Below are positions 31,627 through 40,590 of a stretch of 64,000 bases of DNA, one piece after another. How positions within the stretch are numbered: position 1 is the stretch's first letter; every line of letters starts with the position of its first letter. Location of the stretch: NCBI RefSeq assembly GCF_012911935.1, contig NZ_JAAXLA010000017.1:36634-100633 (forward strand), written 5' to 3'. Under the pieces are notes generated by a model, which saw only the letters and a program-made list of their open reading frames with translations, ran no database searches and had not been told where the DNA came from. A program made the translations under genes and the position numbers. This DNA is from Pseudonocardia acidicola (GTDB taxonomy: Bacteria > Actinomycetota > Actinomycetes > Mycobacteriales > Pseudonocardiaceae).

Positions 31627-32510
31627 GCCGCACCCCCAAGCAGCACGCCGCCGAGCGGCGCAGCGCCGATGCCGTCGAGCTGGTCGAGGGCGTGGAGCCG
31701 GCCGGCCGGGTGGTGCGAGCTGCGATCTGGCTTCCGGGCCTGGCTGTCGCGCTGGGGGCCGCGGTGGCCACCGCGCACGGCCTCTACGAGGTCGCCGTCG
31801 CCGCCCGCGTCCCGGCCGGGATCGCCAGGCTCTACCCGCTGATCACCGACGGGCTGGCCCTGGTCGCCTACGCCGCCACCGCCCGGCTGCACGGCTCGGC
31901 GGCCCGCTACGCCTGGTCGGTGGTCGTCCTGGCCGCCGGCTTGTCCGGGCTGGCGCAGGCCGCCTACCTCGCGGGCGGCTCCACTGTCGACGCCTCGCCG
32001 GTGCTGCGGTTCGGCGTGGGCGCGTGGCCCGCGATTGCTGCGGCGATCGTGGCGCACCTGCTCTACCTCCTAGCCACCGACGACATCCAGCCCCGGCTCG
32101 CCGAACCTCCGGCCGACCGTTCAGCGAACGCGGTTCAGTCCGAGCCGTTCAACCGCCCCGATGTTCAACCCGAGCCGCGCCCGACCGGACCGGCAGTCAA
32201 CGCCGTCAGCGTTCAGCGTCCGGCCGAGGTCAGCGCGGCCGCGGCGCGGCCAGCGCTCGGGGCGGCCTCGGCTGAACAGCCAGGCGCTCGGTCGGTAGGA
32301 GCCCCGGTCCGGGACCGGGCGCGGGCGGCCGCTGCGCGCCACGCCCACCGCCACGGCGCGCTCCCCACCGTCACCGAACTCGAAGGTCTGGCCGGGGTCT
32401 CCCGCGGCACCGCCGCGACCGTCCTCAAACACCTCCGCGCGCAGCCCGCTGCCCTGCGCCTGGTCGCCGGAACCGACGACGACAGCACCGAGACGAGGAC
32501 CCAGCCATGA
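31623..32510 (+). CDS. DUF2637 membrane protein (Spd-like spread protein)
   Basis: 295 residues. The N-terminal half has four membrane helices in the DUF2637 pattern: LAVALGAAVATAHGLYEVAV, ARLYPLITDGLALVAYAA, AWSVVVLAAGLSGLAQAAYL and AIAAAIVAHLLYLLA. The C-terminal ~150 residues are a Pro/Ala/Glu linker and a small HTH-like domain (LPTVTELEGLAGVSRGTAAT, VLKHLRAQP). Such proteins are typical of actinomycete conjugative plasmids, where they assist spread between hyphae. The tail suggests DNA contact. Confidence 0.78.
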   Translation: MSRTPKQHAAERRSADAVELVEGVEPAGRVVRAAIWLPGLAVALGAAVATAHGLYEVAVAARVPAGIARLYPLITDGLALVAYAATARLHGSAARYAWSVVVLAAGLSGLAQAAYLAGGSTVDASPVLRFGVGAWPAIAAAIVAHLLYLLATDDIQPRLAEPPADRSANAVQSEPFNRPDVQPEPRPTGPAVNAVSVQRPAEVSAAAARPALGAASAEQPGARSVGAPVRDRARAAAARHAHRHGALPTVTELEGLAGVSRGTAATVLKHLRAQPAALRLVAGTDDDSTETRTQP

Positions 32511-32679
32511 CCCAGACGCTCCGATCCACCGGCACCAGCAGGCCCAGCCAGACCACGGAGACGCCAACCCGAGCAACGACCAAGCACTACTCCATTCGAG
32601 CGGGCGAGAACCGAGAACGAGCCCCAAGAGCTACAAGATCAAGGGACTCACACCTAGGCATCGTGATCAACAGGGCCGG
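32511..32679. other. Spacer between DUF2637 and relaxase genes, possible oriT location
   Basis: This is the only sizeable gap in the transfer operon and is slightly AT-richer. A 62-codon frame starting at 32507 overlaps the previous stop but does not look protein-like. MobF systems often have their nic site near the relaxase gene, so this is a reasonable oriT candidate. I see only short imperfect repeats (CGAGAACCGAGAACGAG, 32605-32621) and no diagnostic inverted repeat. Confidence 0.3.
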
Positions 32680-35600
32680 GTGGTCTCGGTGCTGAGCATC
32701 GCCGTCGGCTACAGCCCCGAGTACCTCCTGCGGGAGGTCGCGACGGGACGCGAGAACTACTACACGGGCGCGGTCGCCGAGGGAGAGCCGCCGGGGCGCT
32801 GGTGGGGACGTGGCGCCGAGCAGCTCGGGCTGCGCGGGCTCGTCGACGCTCAGGACATGACCGGGCTCTACGAGCGATTCCTCGATCCGCGTGAGGAGGG
32901 CTTCCGTGACAAGTCGCGCTGGGACGAGGTGTTCACCCTCGGCCACACTGGGCGGAAGTACCGGTCTGAGGACGAGTTGTACGCCGCGGCGCTGGCACGG
33001 GAGCCGAAGGCGAGCCCTGAACGGCGCGCTGAACTCCGGGTCGAGGCGGGCAAGGCGGCGCGGCGGAACGTGGCCTTCCTGGACGTCACGTTCAGCGTTC
33101 AGAAGTCGGTGACACTGCTGCACACGGCGTTCGAGGCTGAACAGGTCAAGGCCGCAGCGGCCGGTGACACGGAGTCGGCCACGGCGTGGAGCAGCTACCG
33201 GCAGGCGGTGGAGGACGCAATCTGGGCCGGCAACAACGCCGGCCTCGCCTACCTCTCGAACAAGTCCGGCTACTCGCGCATCGGGCACCACGGCGGCGCC
33301 GCCGGCCGCTACGTCGACGCGCACGACTGGGTCGTCGCCTCGTTCTTCCAGCACGACTCCCGCGACCACGACCCCCAGCTGCACATCCACAACGCCGTGC
33401 TCAACCGCGTCGAATCGCCCGACGGCGCGTGGCGAACCCTCGACTCGCGGGGGATGCACCGGTGGCGGGCGGCCGCCGCGGCGGTCGCCGAGCGGACGAC
33501 CGAGGAGCGGCTGAGTCACGCCCTCGGCGTCACGATCGCAACGCGGCCCGACGGCAAGGCCCGCGAGATCAAAGGTGTCGCGCCCGAGGCGATGGCGCTG
33601 ATCTCCTCGCGACGACGGGCCGTCACGACAAAGGCCGCCGAGCTGATCACCAAGTTCGAGGAGCGCTTCGGCCGCACCCCGAACAGCCTCGAGCGCGACC
33701 GCCTCTCCCGGCAGGCCACGCTCGCGACCCGCCGGCTCAAGACCCACGACGGGCAGACCCGCGCCCAGGTCCTCGACCGCGTCGACACCCAGCTGCGCGC
33801 CGAGGTCGCCGACGGGCTCGCCGGCGTCGCCCGCTCCGCGCTGGACGCTCGCGAGTCCGTGACCCCACAGAGCTGGTCACCCCGGGCGGTGATCGAGACC
33901 GCGCTCGCGGACGTCCAGTCGCGCCGGGCGGGCTGGATGCGCTCGGACCTCACCCGCGCGATCAACGCCGCCCTGCCGGACTACCTCGGCACCCCGGCCG
34001 GCACCGACATCGCCACGCTGCTCGACGACCTCGCGAGCGAGGCCCTGCGCTACGCCGTCCCGCTCGACACCGACCGCCCGGGGGCCGAGGCGCTGCCCGA
34101 CGAGCTGCGGCTGGCGAATGGCGATTCGGTCTACCAAGCACCCGGCGGTCGGCTCTACGCGACGCCGGAGCAGCTGCGGACCGAGCGGATTCTCGTCGCG
34201 TCGACCTCCGACCGCGACGGCGCGGCGCTGGCTCCAGCTACGGCGCAGCGGTTCCTCGACGACCTGCGGGCCACGGGCATCGAACTCGGCGTCGACCAGG
34301 CCGCCGCCGTGCGCGGGGTGCTGACGTCCGGTGCGCGTGTCGAGTCGCTGGTCGGCCCGGCCGGGACGGGCAAGTCGTTCGTGGTCGGCGCCCTTGCCCG
34401 GGCGTGGTCGGATCCGGAGCTGCACGGGGATCCGGGAGAGCGGCGCGTGTTCGGGCTGGCCACCTCGCAGGTCGCCACCGACGTCCTCGCCGGCGAGGAG
34501 CTGACCACGCGCAACGTCGCCCGCTGGCTGGCCACCCAGGAGCGGCTCACCCAGACCGAGGTCCGGGACGACGACCGGGGCTGGCGGCTGCGGGCCGGTG
34601 ACCTGGTCGTCGTCGACGAGTCCGCCATGACCGACACCCCCGCGCTCGCCGCGATCCACCGCTATGTCGACGCGGCCGGGGCGAAGCTGCTGCTGGTCGG
34701 TGACCACAAGCAGCTCGCCGGCGTCGGCGCGGGCGGAGGGATGGACCTGATCGCCGCGACCGGGGCCCGCTACGAGCTGGCCGACGCCCGCCGCTTCACC
34801 CACGACTGGGAACGCGCTGCCTCGCTACGGCTGCGGGCCGGGGACGAGGCGGTCCTGCGCGAGTACCACCGCCACGGCCGGCTCCTCGACGCCGGAACGA
34901 TCGAGCAGGCCGAGGCTGCGGCGGCGCAGGCGTGGCTGGCCGACACCCTCGCCGGGAGACGGTCGCTGCTCGTCGTCGACACCAACGAGCAGGCCGCCGC
35001 CCTGTCGGCAGCGCTGCGCGCCGAGCTGGTCCGGCTCGGCCGGGTCGCCGAGGACGGCGTGCCGCTCGGGTTGCAGGGCACTTTCGCCGGGGTCGGGGAT
35101 CTGGTCGAGGCGCGGGCGAACGGCTGGCACCTGGCCGGCGTTGAGGGCAACCGCCGTGGGCCGATCAACAGGGAGACCTACCGGGTCACCGCCGTGCGCG
35201 CGGACGGTGGGCTCGAGGTCGCGGCCGGTGATGACCGGATGGTGCTGCCCCCGAAATACGTCGCGCAGAACCTGGCGCTGGCCTACGCCTCGACCGTCCA
35301 CTCCGCCCAGGGCAGCACGGTCGACACCAGCCACGTCGTTGTCAGCCCGCGGACTAGCCCGAGCGCGCTCTACGTCGGCATGTCCCGCGGCCGCGACAGC
35401 AACCTCGCGCACGTCGCCACCGAGACCACCGTCGCCGACCGGGCGGATGGGCGAGACGACCAGACCGTCCGGCGGGACCCGGTCGCCGCGGTCGCACTTG
35501 TCCTCGATCCTGACGACCGCACCGGCGCCCACTCGGCACTGGCCACGGCCACGCGCTCCGCCGAGGAGGCCGGGAACGTCCGGACCCCGGCCGAGCTGCT

Positions 35601-37005
35601 CGCCGACGCCGCCCACCTCGCCGCCACCCAGCGCACCGTGGCTTGGCTCGACGAGCTCACCCTCGACGGCACCCTCAGCCTGCACGACCGCACGCGGATC
35701 GCCGCCGAGGACGGCGCCGCCTCGCTGACCCGGGTGCTGCGCAGCGCTGAGCTCGCCGGGCTCGACGCCCGCCAGGTCCTGCACGCGGCCGTCGCCGACC
35801 GCTCGCTTGACGGTGCCCGCAACACCACCAACGTCATCTACAGCCGCATCGCCGACCGGCACCGCTTCGACCCGGTCGGCCAGACCTGGGCCGAGTGGAC
35901 ACCCCGCGTCGACGACCCCCAGTGGCAGGCCTACCTCGATCACCTCGCACAGGCCGCCGACGACCGAGCCGCCGAGCTCGGCGAGGCCGCGGCCGTCGAG
36001 CCCCCGCCTTGGGCGCTCGACGCCTTCGGCCCGCCACCCGCGGAGATGACCGAGCGGGAAACCTGGGTCGCCGAGGTGGGATCGGTCGCCGCGTACCGGG
36101 AACTCCGCGGCCACACCGACGACGCCGACGCCCTCGGCCCCGCACCGACCCCCGGCCACGTCGAGGCCTTCGCCGCCTACCGCGCCGCCTGGCGGGCGCT
36201 CGGCCGGCCCGAGATCGACCGCGAAGAGATCGAGATGTCCGACGGCCAGCTGCGCTTGCGCGTCCGGGCCGCCGAGCGGGAGGAGAACTGGGCCCCGCGC
36301 CACGTCGCCAACGAGCTCGCCGGCACCCACCAGGCCGCCGACCAGCAGCGGCGCGTTGCGGCGCTGCGTGCTGCCGAGGCCCAGACTTCCGACGACCGGG
36401 ACCGCCTCCTGCAGGAGGCCCACGACGCCGGGGCTCTCGCCGAGGTGCTGGACCAGCGGGCCGTCGAGCTACAGTCCGTCGACGACGCCCGGGCGCGCTG
36501 GCTCGCCCACACCGCCGGGACCCGCGCCGCGGGCGAACGGGCGCAGGCCGAGCTGGCGCTCCGGCACGCCGGCGAGGAGCCCGAGCCCGCAGTGACCGCC
36601 GAGGAGTGGCTCGCGGCGCACCGCGCCGACCAGGCGGAGGAGGACCGGCACCGGGAGATCACCGAGGAGTACGAGCTCGACGCGGTGTCGCCAGAGCACA
36701 ACCGATCGCACGAGCTCGTCGCGCCGCGCGATCACGCGCCGTCCCGCGACGACGACGCCGCACCCCGCGAGGACCTCAGGCCCGAGCCGGACATCCGAGA
36801 GCAGGACCGGTCAGACGACCGCGCCGGCGACGCCGTCCGCGTCCCCAGCGCCGACGAGACCGCCGCAGCGATCGAACGGGCGCACCGCGCCCTCGCCGAG
36901 ATCGAGGCCCGCGACGCCTACGACGCCCAGCAGGAAGAGGCGGCCCGGTACGAGCCCGCCGCCGAGCACGACCTCACCGACGACGACGCCCTGGAGCGAG
37001 CATGA
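32680..37005 (+). CDS. MobF-family conjugative relaxase-helicase (TrwC/TraI type)
   Basis: 1441 residues. The N-terminal TrwC relaxase domain has the catalytic tyrosine pair in GRENYYTG (Tyr27-Tyr28), followed by WWGRGAEQLGLRG, VTFSVQKSVTLLH and the metal-binding histidines in HDSRDHDPQLHIHN (His235 and His237). A TraI/RecD2-type helicase follows: Walker A VGPAGTGKSFVVG (about 558-566), motif II VVVDESAMTD, LVGDHKQLAGVGAGG, and AYASTVHSAQGSTVD near residue 875. The last ~400 residues are a charged coiled coil. It nicks oriT, stays covalently bound and unwinds the transferred strand. GTG 32680 or GTG 32689 is the start. Confidence 0.9.
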   Translation: MVSVLSIAVGYSPEYLLREVATGRENYYTGAVAEGEPPGRWWGRGAEQLGLRGLVDAQDMTGLYERFLDPREEGFRDKSRWDEVFTLGHTGRKYRSEDELYAAALAREPKASPERRAELRVEAGKAARRNVAFLDVTFSVQKSVTLLHTAFEAEQVKAAAAGDTESATAWSSYRQAVEDAIWAGNNAGLAYLSNKSGYSRIGHHGGAAGRYVDAHDWVVASFFQHDSRDHDPQLHIHNAVLNRVESPDGAWRTLDSRGMHRWRAAAAAVAERTTEERLSHALGVTIATRPDGKAREIKGVAPEAMALISSRRRAVTTKAAELITKFEERFGRTPNSLERDRLSRQATLATRRLKTHDGQTRAQVLDRVDTQLRAEVADGLAGVARSALDARESVTPQSWSPRAVIETALADVQSRRAGWMRSDLTRAINAALPDYLGTPAGTDIATLLDDLASEALRYAVPLDTDRPGAEALPDELRLANGDSVYQAPGGRLYATPEQLRTERILVASTSDRDGAALAPATAQRFLDDLRATGIELGVDQAAAVRGVLTSGARVESLVGPAGTGKSFVVGALARAWSDPELHGDPGERRVFGLATSQVATDVLAGEELTTRNVARWLATQERLTQTEVRDDDRGWRLRAGDLVVVDESAMTDTPALAAIHRYVDAAGAKLLLVGDHKQLAGVGAGGGMDLIAATGARYELADARRFTHDWERAASLRLRAGDEAVLREYHRHGRLLDAGTIEQAEAAAAQAWLADTLAGRRSLLVVDTNEQAAALSAALRAELVRLGRVAEDGVPLGLQGTFAGVGDLVEARANGWHLAGVEGNRRGPINRETYRVTAVRADGGLEVAAGDDRMVLPPKYVAQNLALAYASTVHSAQGSTVDTSHVVVSPRTSPSALYVGMSRGRDSNLAHVATETTVADRADGRDDQTVRRDPVAAVALVLDPDDRTGAHSALATATRSAEEAGNVRTPAELLADAAHLAATQRTVAWLDELTLDGTLSLHDRTRIAAEDGAASLTRVLRSAELAGLDARQVLHAAVADRSLDGARNTTNVIYSRIADRHRFDPVGQTWAEWTPRVDDPQWQAYLDHLAQAADDRAAELGEAAAVEPPPWALDAFGPPPAEMTERETWVAEVGSVAAYRELRGHTDDADALGPAPTPGHVEAFAAYRAAWRALGRPEIDREEIEMSDGQLRLRVRAAEREENWAPRHVANELAGTHQAADQQRRVAALRAAEAQTSDDRDRLLQEAHDAGALAEVLDQRAVELQSVDDARARWLAHTAGTRAAGERAQAELALRHAGEEPEPAVTAEEWLAAHRADQAEEDRHREITEEYELDAVSPEHNRSHELVAPRDHAPSRDDDAAPREDLRPEPDIREQDRSDDRAGDAVRVPSADETAAAIERAHRALAEIEARDAYDAQQEEAARYEPAAEHDLTDDDALERA

Positions 37006-37010
37006 GCAGG

Positions 37011-37427
37011 TCAGGACGGTCCCCACGTCGGCGCGGCGCCACTGCCTCGCCACGCCCACCGAAGCGTCGTGCACACCGCCGCCAGGTAGCCCGGTCGCGA
37101 CGCCAGCCACTGCGGGGGCGCGGACCGCGCGGCCAGGGTCTCCGCCGCGAGGTACTCGGCCTCGATCAGCTCCTCCTGCGCCAGCCGCGCCGACCTCGTG
37201 ATCGGCGTATGAGCGAGCCGACGCCGGCCGCCCGGCCCGTCGACGGTCGCGCGGGCCAGCCACCGGCACGTGATCGCGACGCCGCCCGCTGCGTAGTCGG
37301 TGACGCCCTCGGCGCCCTGCAGCTCCGAGCGCTGCTCCGCGGCGGCCCAGAGCACGCCGAAGTCGCGCCGCGGCACCCGCAGGTTGCCGGGTGGGACGCG
37401 CTCGACATCGCGCTCGGTGACACGCAT
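37011..37427 (-). CDS. Hypothetical element protein (138 residues), antisense-oriented within the operon
   Basis: From ATG 37427. FGVLWAAAEQRSELQGAEGV, DYAAGGVAITCRWLARATVD, AHTPITRSARLAQEELIEAE and YLAAETLAARS give a helical protein with a conserved-looking A-x-G-x-x-x-x-x-x-WLA motif and a TPIT-R linker. Similar unnamed proteins occur on actinomycete elements. The plus-strand frame over the same bases is Arg-rich and is rejected. It is convergent with the relaxase gene (5 bp apart) and divergent from the primase gene. Confidence 0.6.
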   Translation of the reverse strand: MRVTERDVERVPPGNLRVPRRDFGVLWAAAEQRSELQGAEGVTDYAAGGVAITCRWLARATVDGPGGRRRLAHTPITRSARLAQEELIEAEYLAAETLAARSAPPQWLASRPGYLAAVCTTLRWAWRGSGAAPTWGPS

Positions 37428-37485
37428 GCCAGCAGAATCCCACGGCGCCCCGACCGCACGGATCGGCCGATGCGGGGGAGCGGGC

Positions 37486-38382
37486 ATGGCCACCCCTGAG
37501 CTGATGCGCGTCGCGCTGGCCCACGCCGCCCGCGGCTGGCGCGTCTTCCCGTTGCGCCCCAACGACAAGCGCCCCGCGATCCGGGACTGGGAGACCCGAG
37601 CAACTACCGATCCCTTCCGCATCCGGCGAGCGTGGGAGCGCGGCCCGTTCGGGATCGGCATCGCCTGCGGCCCGTCCCGCCTGGTCGTCCTCGACCTAGA
37701 CCGCCCCAAGCCGGACACTGTCCGCCCGCAGGAATGGGACCGGCCCGGCATCAACGACGGCGCCGACGTCCTCGCCGCTCTGGCCAAGCGACATGGCGCC
37801 GACGTCCCGCTCGACACCTACGCGGTCCAGACGGGCAGCGGGGGAGAGCACCTCTACTTCACCGCACCCGCCGGCGCGCGGATCCGGAACTCCGCGGGCC
37901 GGCTCGGCTGGCTCCTCGACGTTCGCGGCGAAGGCGGGTACGTCGTGGCCGCCGGCTCTGTGGTCCGGCGCCGCCGCTATCGCGCCTCGGACGCGCCGGT
38001 GGCGGTCCTCCCCGCGTGGCTCACCACGCTCCTCGCCGAGCCGCAGAGCGACGGGAACGCACCGCCAGGGGCGGACTTCGGCCCGCTGCTCGACATCGTC
38101 GGTCGCCGCTCCGCCTACGTCGCGGCGGCGCTGCGTGGTGAGCTGAACAAGGTCCTCGCAGCCCGCCCCGGGCACCGCAACCACACCCTCAACGCCGCCG
38201 CCTTCGCTCTCGGCCAGCTCGTAGGTACCGGACTGCTTCCCAGGGGCTTGGCCGCGGCGGCACTCGCCGAGGCGTCGACCGCCATCGGTCTCCCGCTCTT
38301 CGAGGCCGATCGCACGATCCGCTCCGGCCTCAACGCCGGGGCTAGGACCCCGCGCCGCACCATTCTGGAAGGACGGACGTGA
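37486..38382 (+). CDS. Bifunctional DNA primase/polymerase (prim-pol)
   Basis: 298 residues. The prim-pol core shows the entry strand ALAHAARGWRVFPLRPNDKR, then GFGIACG-like GIGIACGPSRLVVLDLD with the catalytic Asp pair. These are followed by TYAVQTGSGGEHLYFTAP (the S/T-G-S-G-x-H step) and LDVRGEGGYVVAAGS. This fold makes primers and copies DNA in actinomycete integrative elements, where it commonly pairs with a helicase-like protein, here the overlapping DUF3987 gene. Together they are the element's replication module. Confidence 0.87.
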   Translation: MATPELMRVALAHAARGWRVFPLRPNDKRPAIRDWETRATTDPFRIRRAWERGPFGIGIACGPSRLVVLDLDRPKPDTVRPQEWDRPGINDGADVLAALAKRHGADVPLDTYAVQTGSGGEHLYFTAPAGARIRNSAGRLGWLLDVRGEGGYVVAAGSVVRRRRYRASDAPVAVLPAWLTTLLAEPQSDGNAPPGADFGPLLDIVGRRSAYVAAALRGELNKVLAARPGHRNHTLNAAAFALGQLVGTGLLPRGLAAAALAEASTAIGLPLFEADRTIRSGLNAGARTPRRTILEGRT

Positions 38383-39965
38383 CCAGGCGCCGCACCGCCA
38401 ACGAGATCCTCACCGGCCTCGACGCCGACCGGTACCTGCGCGCGCTGCACGGCGAGGACCGGCCCCCGGCGCAGGGCTGGGACGCCGACCCGACCCCGCT
38501 GACCCCGCGCCGGCTCGTTCCTCCGTTCCCGGTCGACGCCCTGCCGCCGTGGGTGGCGGACATGGTCATGGCGGTTGCCGAGTTCACCCAGACCCCGCTC
38601 GACCTGCCCGGCTGCCTCGCCCTCGCCGCCCTCTCCACCGCCGCCGGCGGACGCGCCGAAGTCGAAATCCGCCCGGGCTGGCGCGAACCGCTGAACCTCT
38701 ACACCGTGGTCGCGATGCCACCCGGCTCCCGCAAGAGCGCCGTCTTCGCCGCCATGACCGCCCCGCTGGTCGAGGCCGAACGACAGCTCATCGACGCCGC
38801 CCGCCCGCGGATCGTCGAGGCCGACCTGGCCCGCAAGATGGCGGTCAAGGAGGCCGAGCGTCGCGCGATCGACGCCGCGAACCTGCGCGACCCCGCCGGC
38901 CGCGCCGAAGCCCTCGCCGCGGCCGCCGAAGCCACTCTCGAGGCCGAGAAACCCGTCCCCGCTCTGCCACGCCTGATCGCCGACGACGTCACCACCGAAG
39001 CCGCCGCGTCCCTGCTCGCGGAGCAAGGCGGACGGCTCGCCGTGCTGTCGGCGGAGGGCGGGATCTTCACGACGCTGGCAGGCCGCTACTCCAGCGGCGT
39101 CCCCAACCTCGAGGTCTTCCTCAAGGGCCATGCCGGTGACCTGCTGCGGGTGGATCGCAAGGGCCGCGCCGCCGAACACGTCGCCGCCCCCGCCCTGACC
39201 CTGGGCCTGGCGCTGCAGCCCGCGGTCCTGACCGACATCGCGAAGATGCCCGGCTTCCGCGGCCGCGGCCTACTCGCCCGGATCCTGTACTCGTTGCCGG
39301 AGAACACCGTCGGTCGCCGCCAGGTCGGCGCGCCGGCCGTCCCCGGCCCGATCGACAAGACCTACACCAGCCGCCTGACCAGGCTGGTCCTGCTCCTGGC
39401 CGACGACAACGAGCCCCACCGGCTGCGCCTGAGCCGCGACGCCGACCGCCAGATCCTCGAACTCGAACGCCGCCTCGAGCCCCGCCTGGCCCCGCACGCC
39501 GACCTCGCCCACATCACCGACTGGGCCTCGAAGCTCAATGGCGCGGTCGCTCGCCTCGCTGGCCTGCTCTTCCTCGCCGAGGTCCTGCCCACTGGATGGG
39601 GCGAACCCGTCCCCGCCCGCCACGTCGACGCAGCCGCGCGGCTCGGCCACTACTTCCTCGGCAACGCCCTCGCCGTCTTCGACCAGATGGGCGCCGACCC
39701 CACCGTTGGCGATGCCCTCGCGGTGCTGGAGTGGATCAGCCGCGTCCGCCCGCAGAGCTTCAGCCGCCGAGACGCCTTTACTGCCCTTTCCCGTTCTCGC
39801 TTCCGCAAGATCGCGGACCTCGACCCGGTCCTGCAGCTCCTCGACGACCACGGCTTCATCCGCCCCGAGGAGCAGCCTCAGCGTGCTGGCCCGGGCCGAC
39901 GGGCCTCGCCCCGATGGTCGGTCCATCCTGCCGCCGCAGAAACCGCAGAAACCGCACAATGCTGA
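38379..39965 (+). CDS. DUF3987 (YfjI-type) helicase-like replication protein
   Basis: 528 residues from GTG 38379, overlapping the primase stop by 4 bp. It shows FPVDALPPWVADMVMAVAEF, the P-loop-like VVAMPPGSRKSAVFAAMT (about 110-126, P-G-S-R-K-S), a helical arm (residues 145-185), VLSAEGGIFTTLAGRYS and RGLLARILYSLPEN. These match the DUF3987 family that replaces a classical Rep helicase in many elements. The P-loop has Arg before Lys-Ser, which is normal for the family. Last gene of the plus-strand operon. Confidence 0.82.
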   Translation: MTRRRTANEILTGLDADRYLRALHGEDRPPAQGWDADPTPLTPRRLVPPFPVDALPPWVADMVMAVAEFTQTPLDLPGCLALAALSTAAGGRAEVEIRPGWREPLNLYTVVAMPPGSRKSAVFAAMTAPLVEAERQLIDAARPRIVEADLARKMAVKEAERRAIDAANLRDPAGRAEALAAAAEATLEAEKPVPALPRLIADDVTTEAAASLLAEQGGRLAVLSAEGGIFTTLAGRYSSGVPNLEVFLKGHAGDLLRVDRKGRAAEHVAAPALTLGLALQPAVLTDIAKMPGFRGRGLLARILYSLPENTVGRRQVGAPAVPGPIDKTYTSRLTRLVLLLADDNEPHRLRLSRDADRQILELERRLEPRLAPHADLAHITDWASKLNGAVARLAGLLFLAEVLPTGWGEPVPARHVDAAARLGHYFLGNALAVFDQMGADPTVGDALAVLEWISRVRPQSFSRRDAFTALSRSRFRKIADLDPVLQLLDDHGFIRPEEQPQRAGPGRRASPRWSVHPAAAETAETAQC

Positions 39966-40170
39966 CGGAGCCGAGTTCTGCGGTTTCCGCGGCTTCCGCG
40001 GCGCGGAGTCAGACCCAAGTGGCGACCAAATCGGCTGGCCCAGTCCCGCCGCTGGACCTCTTCGGTATGGGTGCCAAACGCCCGCGGAGGGGCGACCGCG
40101 CGTGCCGGAGGTGTCCTTCGATGGTGCGTGATCCTGCCGAGGACGAAATCCTCAGTTCTGACGAGCGGCC

Positions 40171-40209
40171 GGCGCCTCGAACCCACCCCTCCGGAGTTCG
40201 AGGCGCCGA
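40171..40209. terminator. 13-bp perfect hairpin ending the replication/transfer operon
   Basis: CGGCGCCTCGAAC (40171-40183) is exactly complementary to GTTCGAGGCGCCG (40197-40209) around a 13-base loop. It lies between the convergent DUF3987 operon and the minus-strand gene ending at 40228, so it can serve both directions. There is no U-tract. It also marks the border between the conjugative backbone and the defence-like island. Confidence 0.7.
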
Positions 40210-40227
40210 CCCGGCAGTCGAGCGGAC

Positions 40228-40590
40228 TCAGCCGCACCGACGGGCGCGGGGGTGCGGTATCGCCTGCGCGAGGAACCGCCGCGAGAGCACGGTCACGAGC
40301 GCCGTGCCCCGCACGAGCAGACAGACATCGGACCGGTCGGGGCTGTACCCGTAGACCACCTCGGGATGCAGCATGACCTCGGTCCAGGCGCGAGGTCTGT
40401 GTTCCCAGTCCGCGGTGCTCAGCAGATGGCCGAGGCGCCGCACTGCGATCCTGCGCTGCACGCCCTCGACGCGCTGCCGGTACCGCTGCACGGCGTGGGC
40501 GGTGAGCACCACCGATCCGGGATCGATGTCGATGTCCGGGATCGGCATCGCGAGCGCGAGGATCGCCTCACGCCGATCAAGCGGCAGCAT
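40228..40590 (-). CDS. Hypothetical 120-residue protein downstream of the coiled-coil gene
   Basis: From ATG 40590. VVLTAHAVQRYRQRVEGVQR, RLGHLLSTADWEHRPRAWTE, VVYGYSPDRSDVCLLVRGTA and TVLSRRFLAQ. The T-x-HA-x-x-R-x-x-x-R-x start and following strands recall small toxin-like or DUF4258-like folds, but this is not firm. It overlaps the end of the upstream gene by 14 bp, so it is coexpressed with the coiled-coil protein. Confidence 0.6.
   Translation of the reverse strand: MLPLDRREAILALAMPIPDIDIDPGSVVLTAHAVQRYRQRVEGVQRRIAVRRLGHLLSTADWEHRPRAWTEVMLHPEVVYGYSPDRSDVCLLVRGTALVTVLSRRFLAQAIPHPRARRCG

Noticed and set aside
32507..32695. 62-codon frame overlapping the DUF2637 stop
   Set aside because: Although the ATGA overlap is suggestive, composition is Thr/Arg-rich, with no domain, and it overlaps the relaxase start.
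34825..36423. 532-codon minus-strand frame inside the relaxase
   Set aside because: Gly/Val/Arg-skewed antisense shadow of the MobF relaxase-helicase, which has recognisable motifs on the plus strand.
35895..37499. 534-codon plus-strand frame overlapping the relaxase end
   Set aside because: Extremely Arg/Pro-rich out-of-frame reading; the minus-strand 37011-37427 gene and the relaxase explain the region better.
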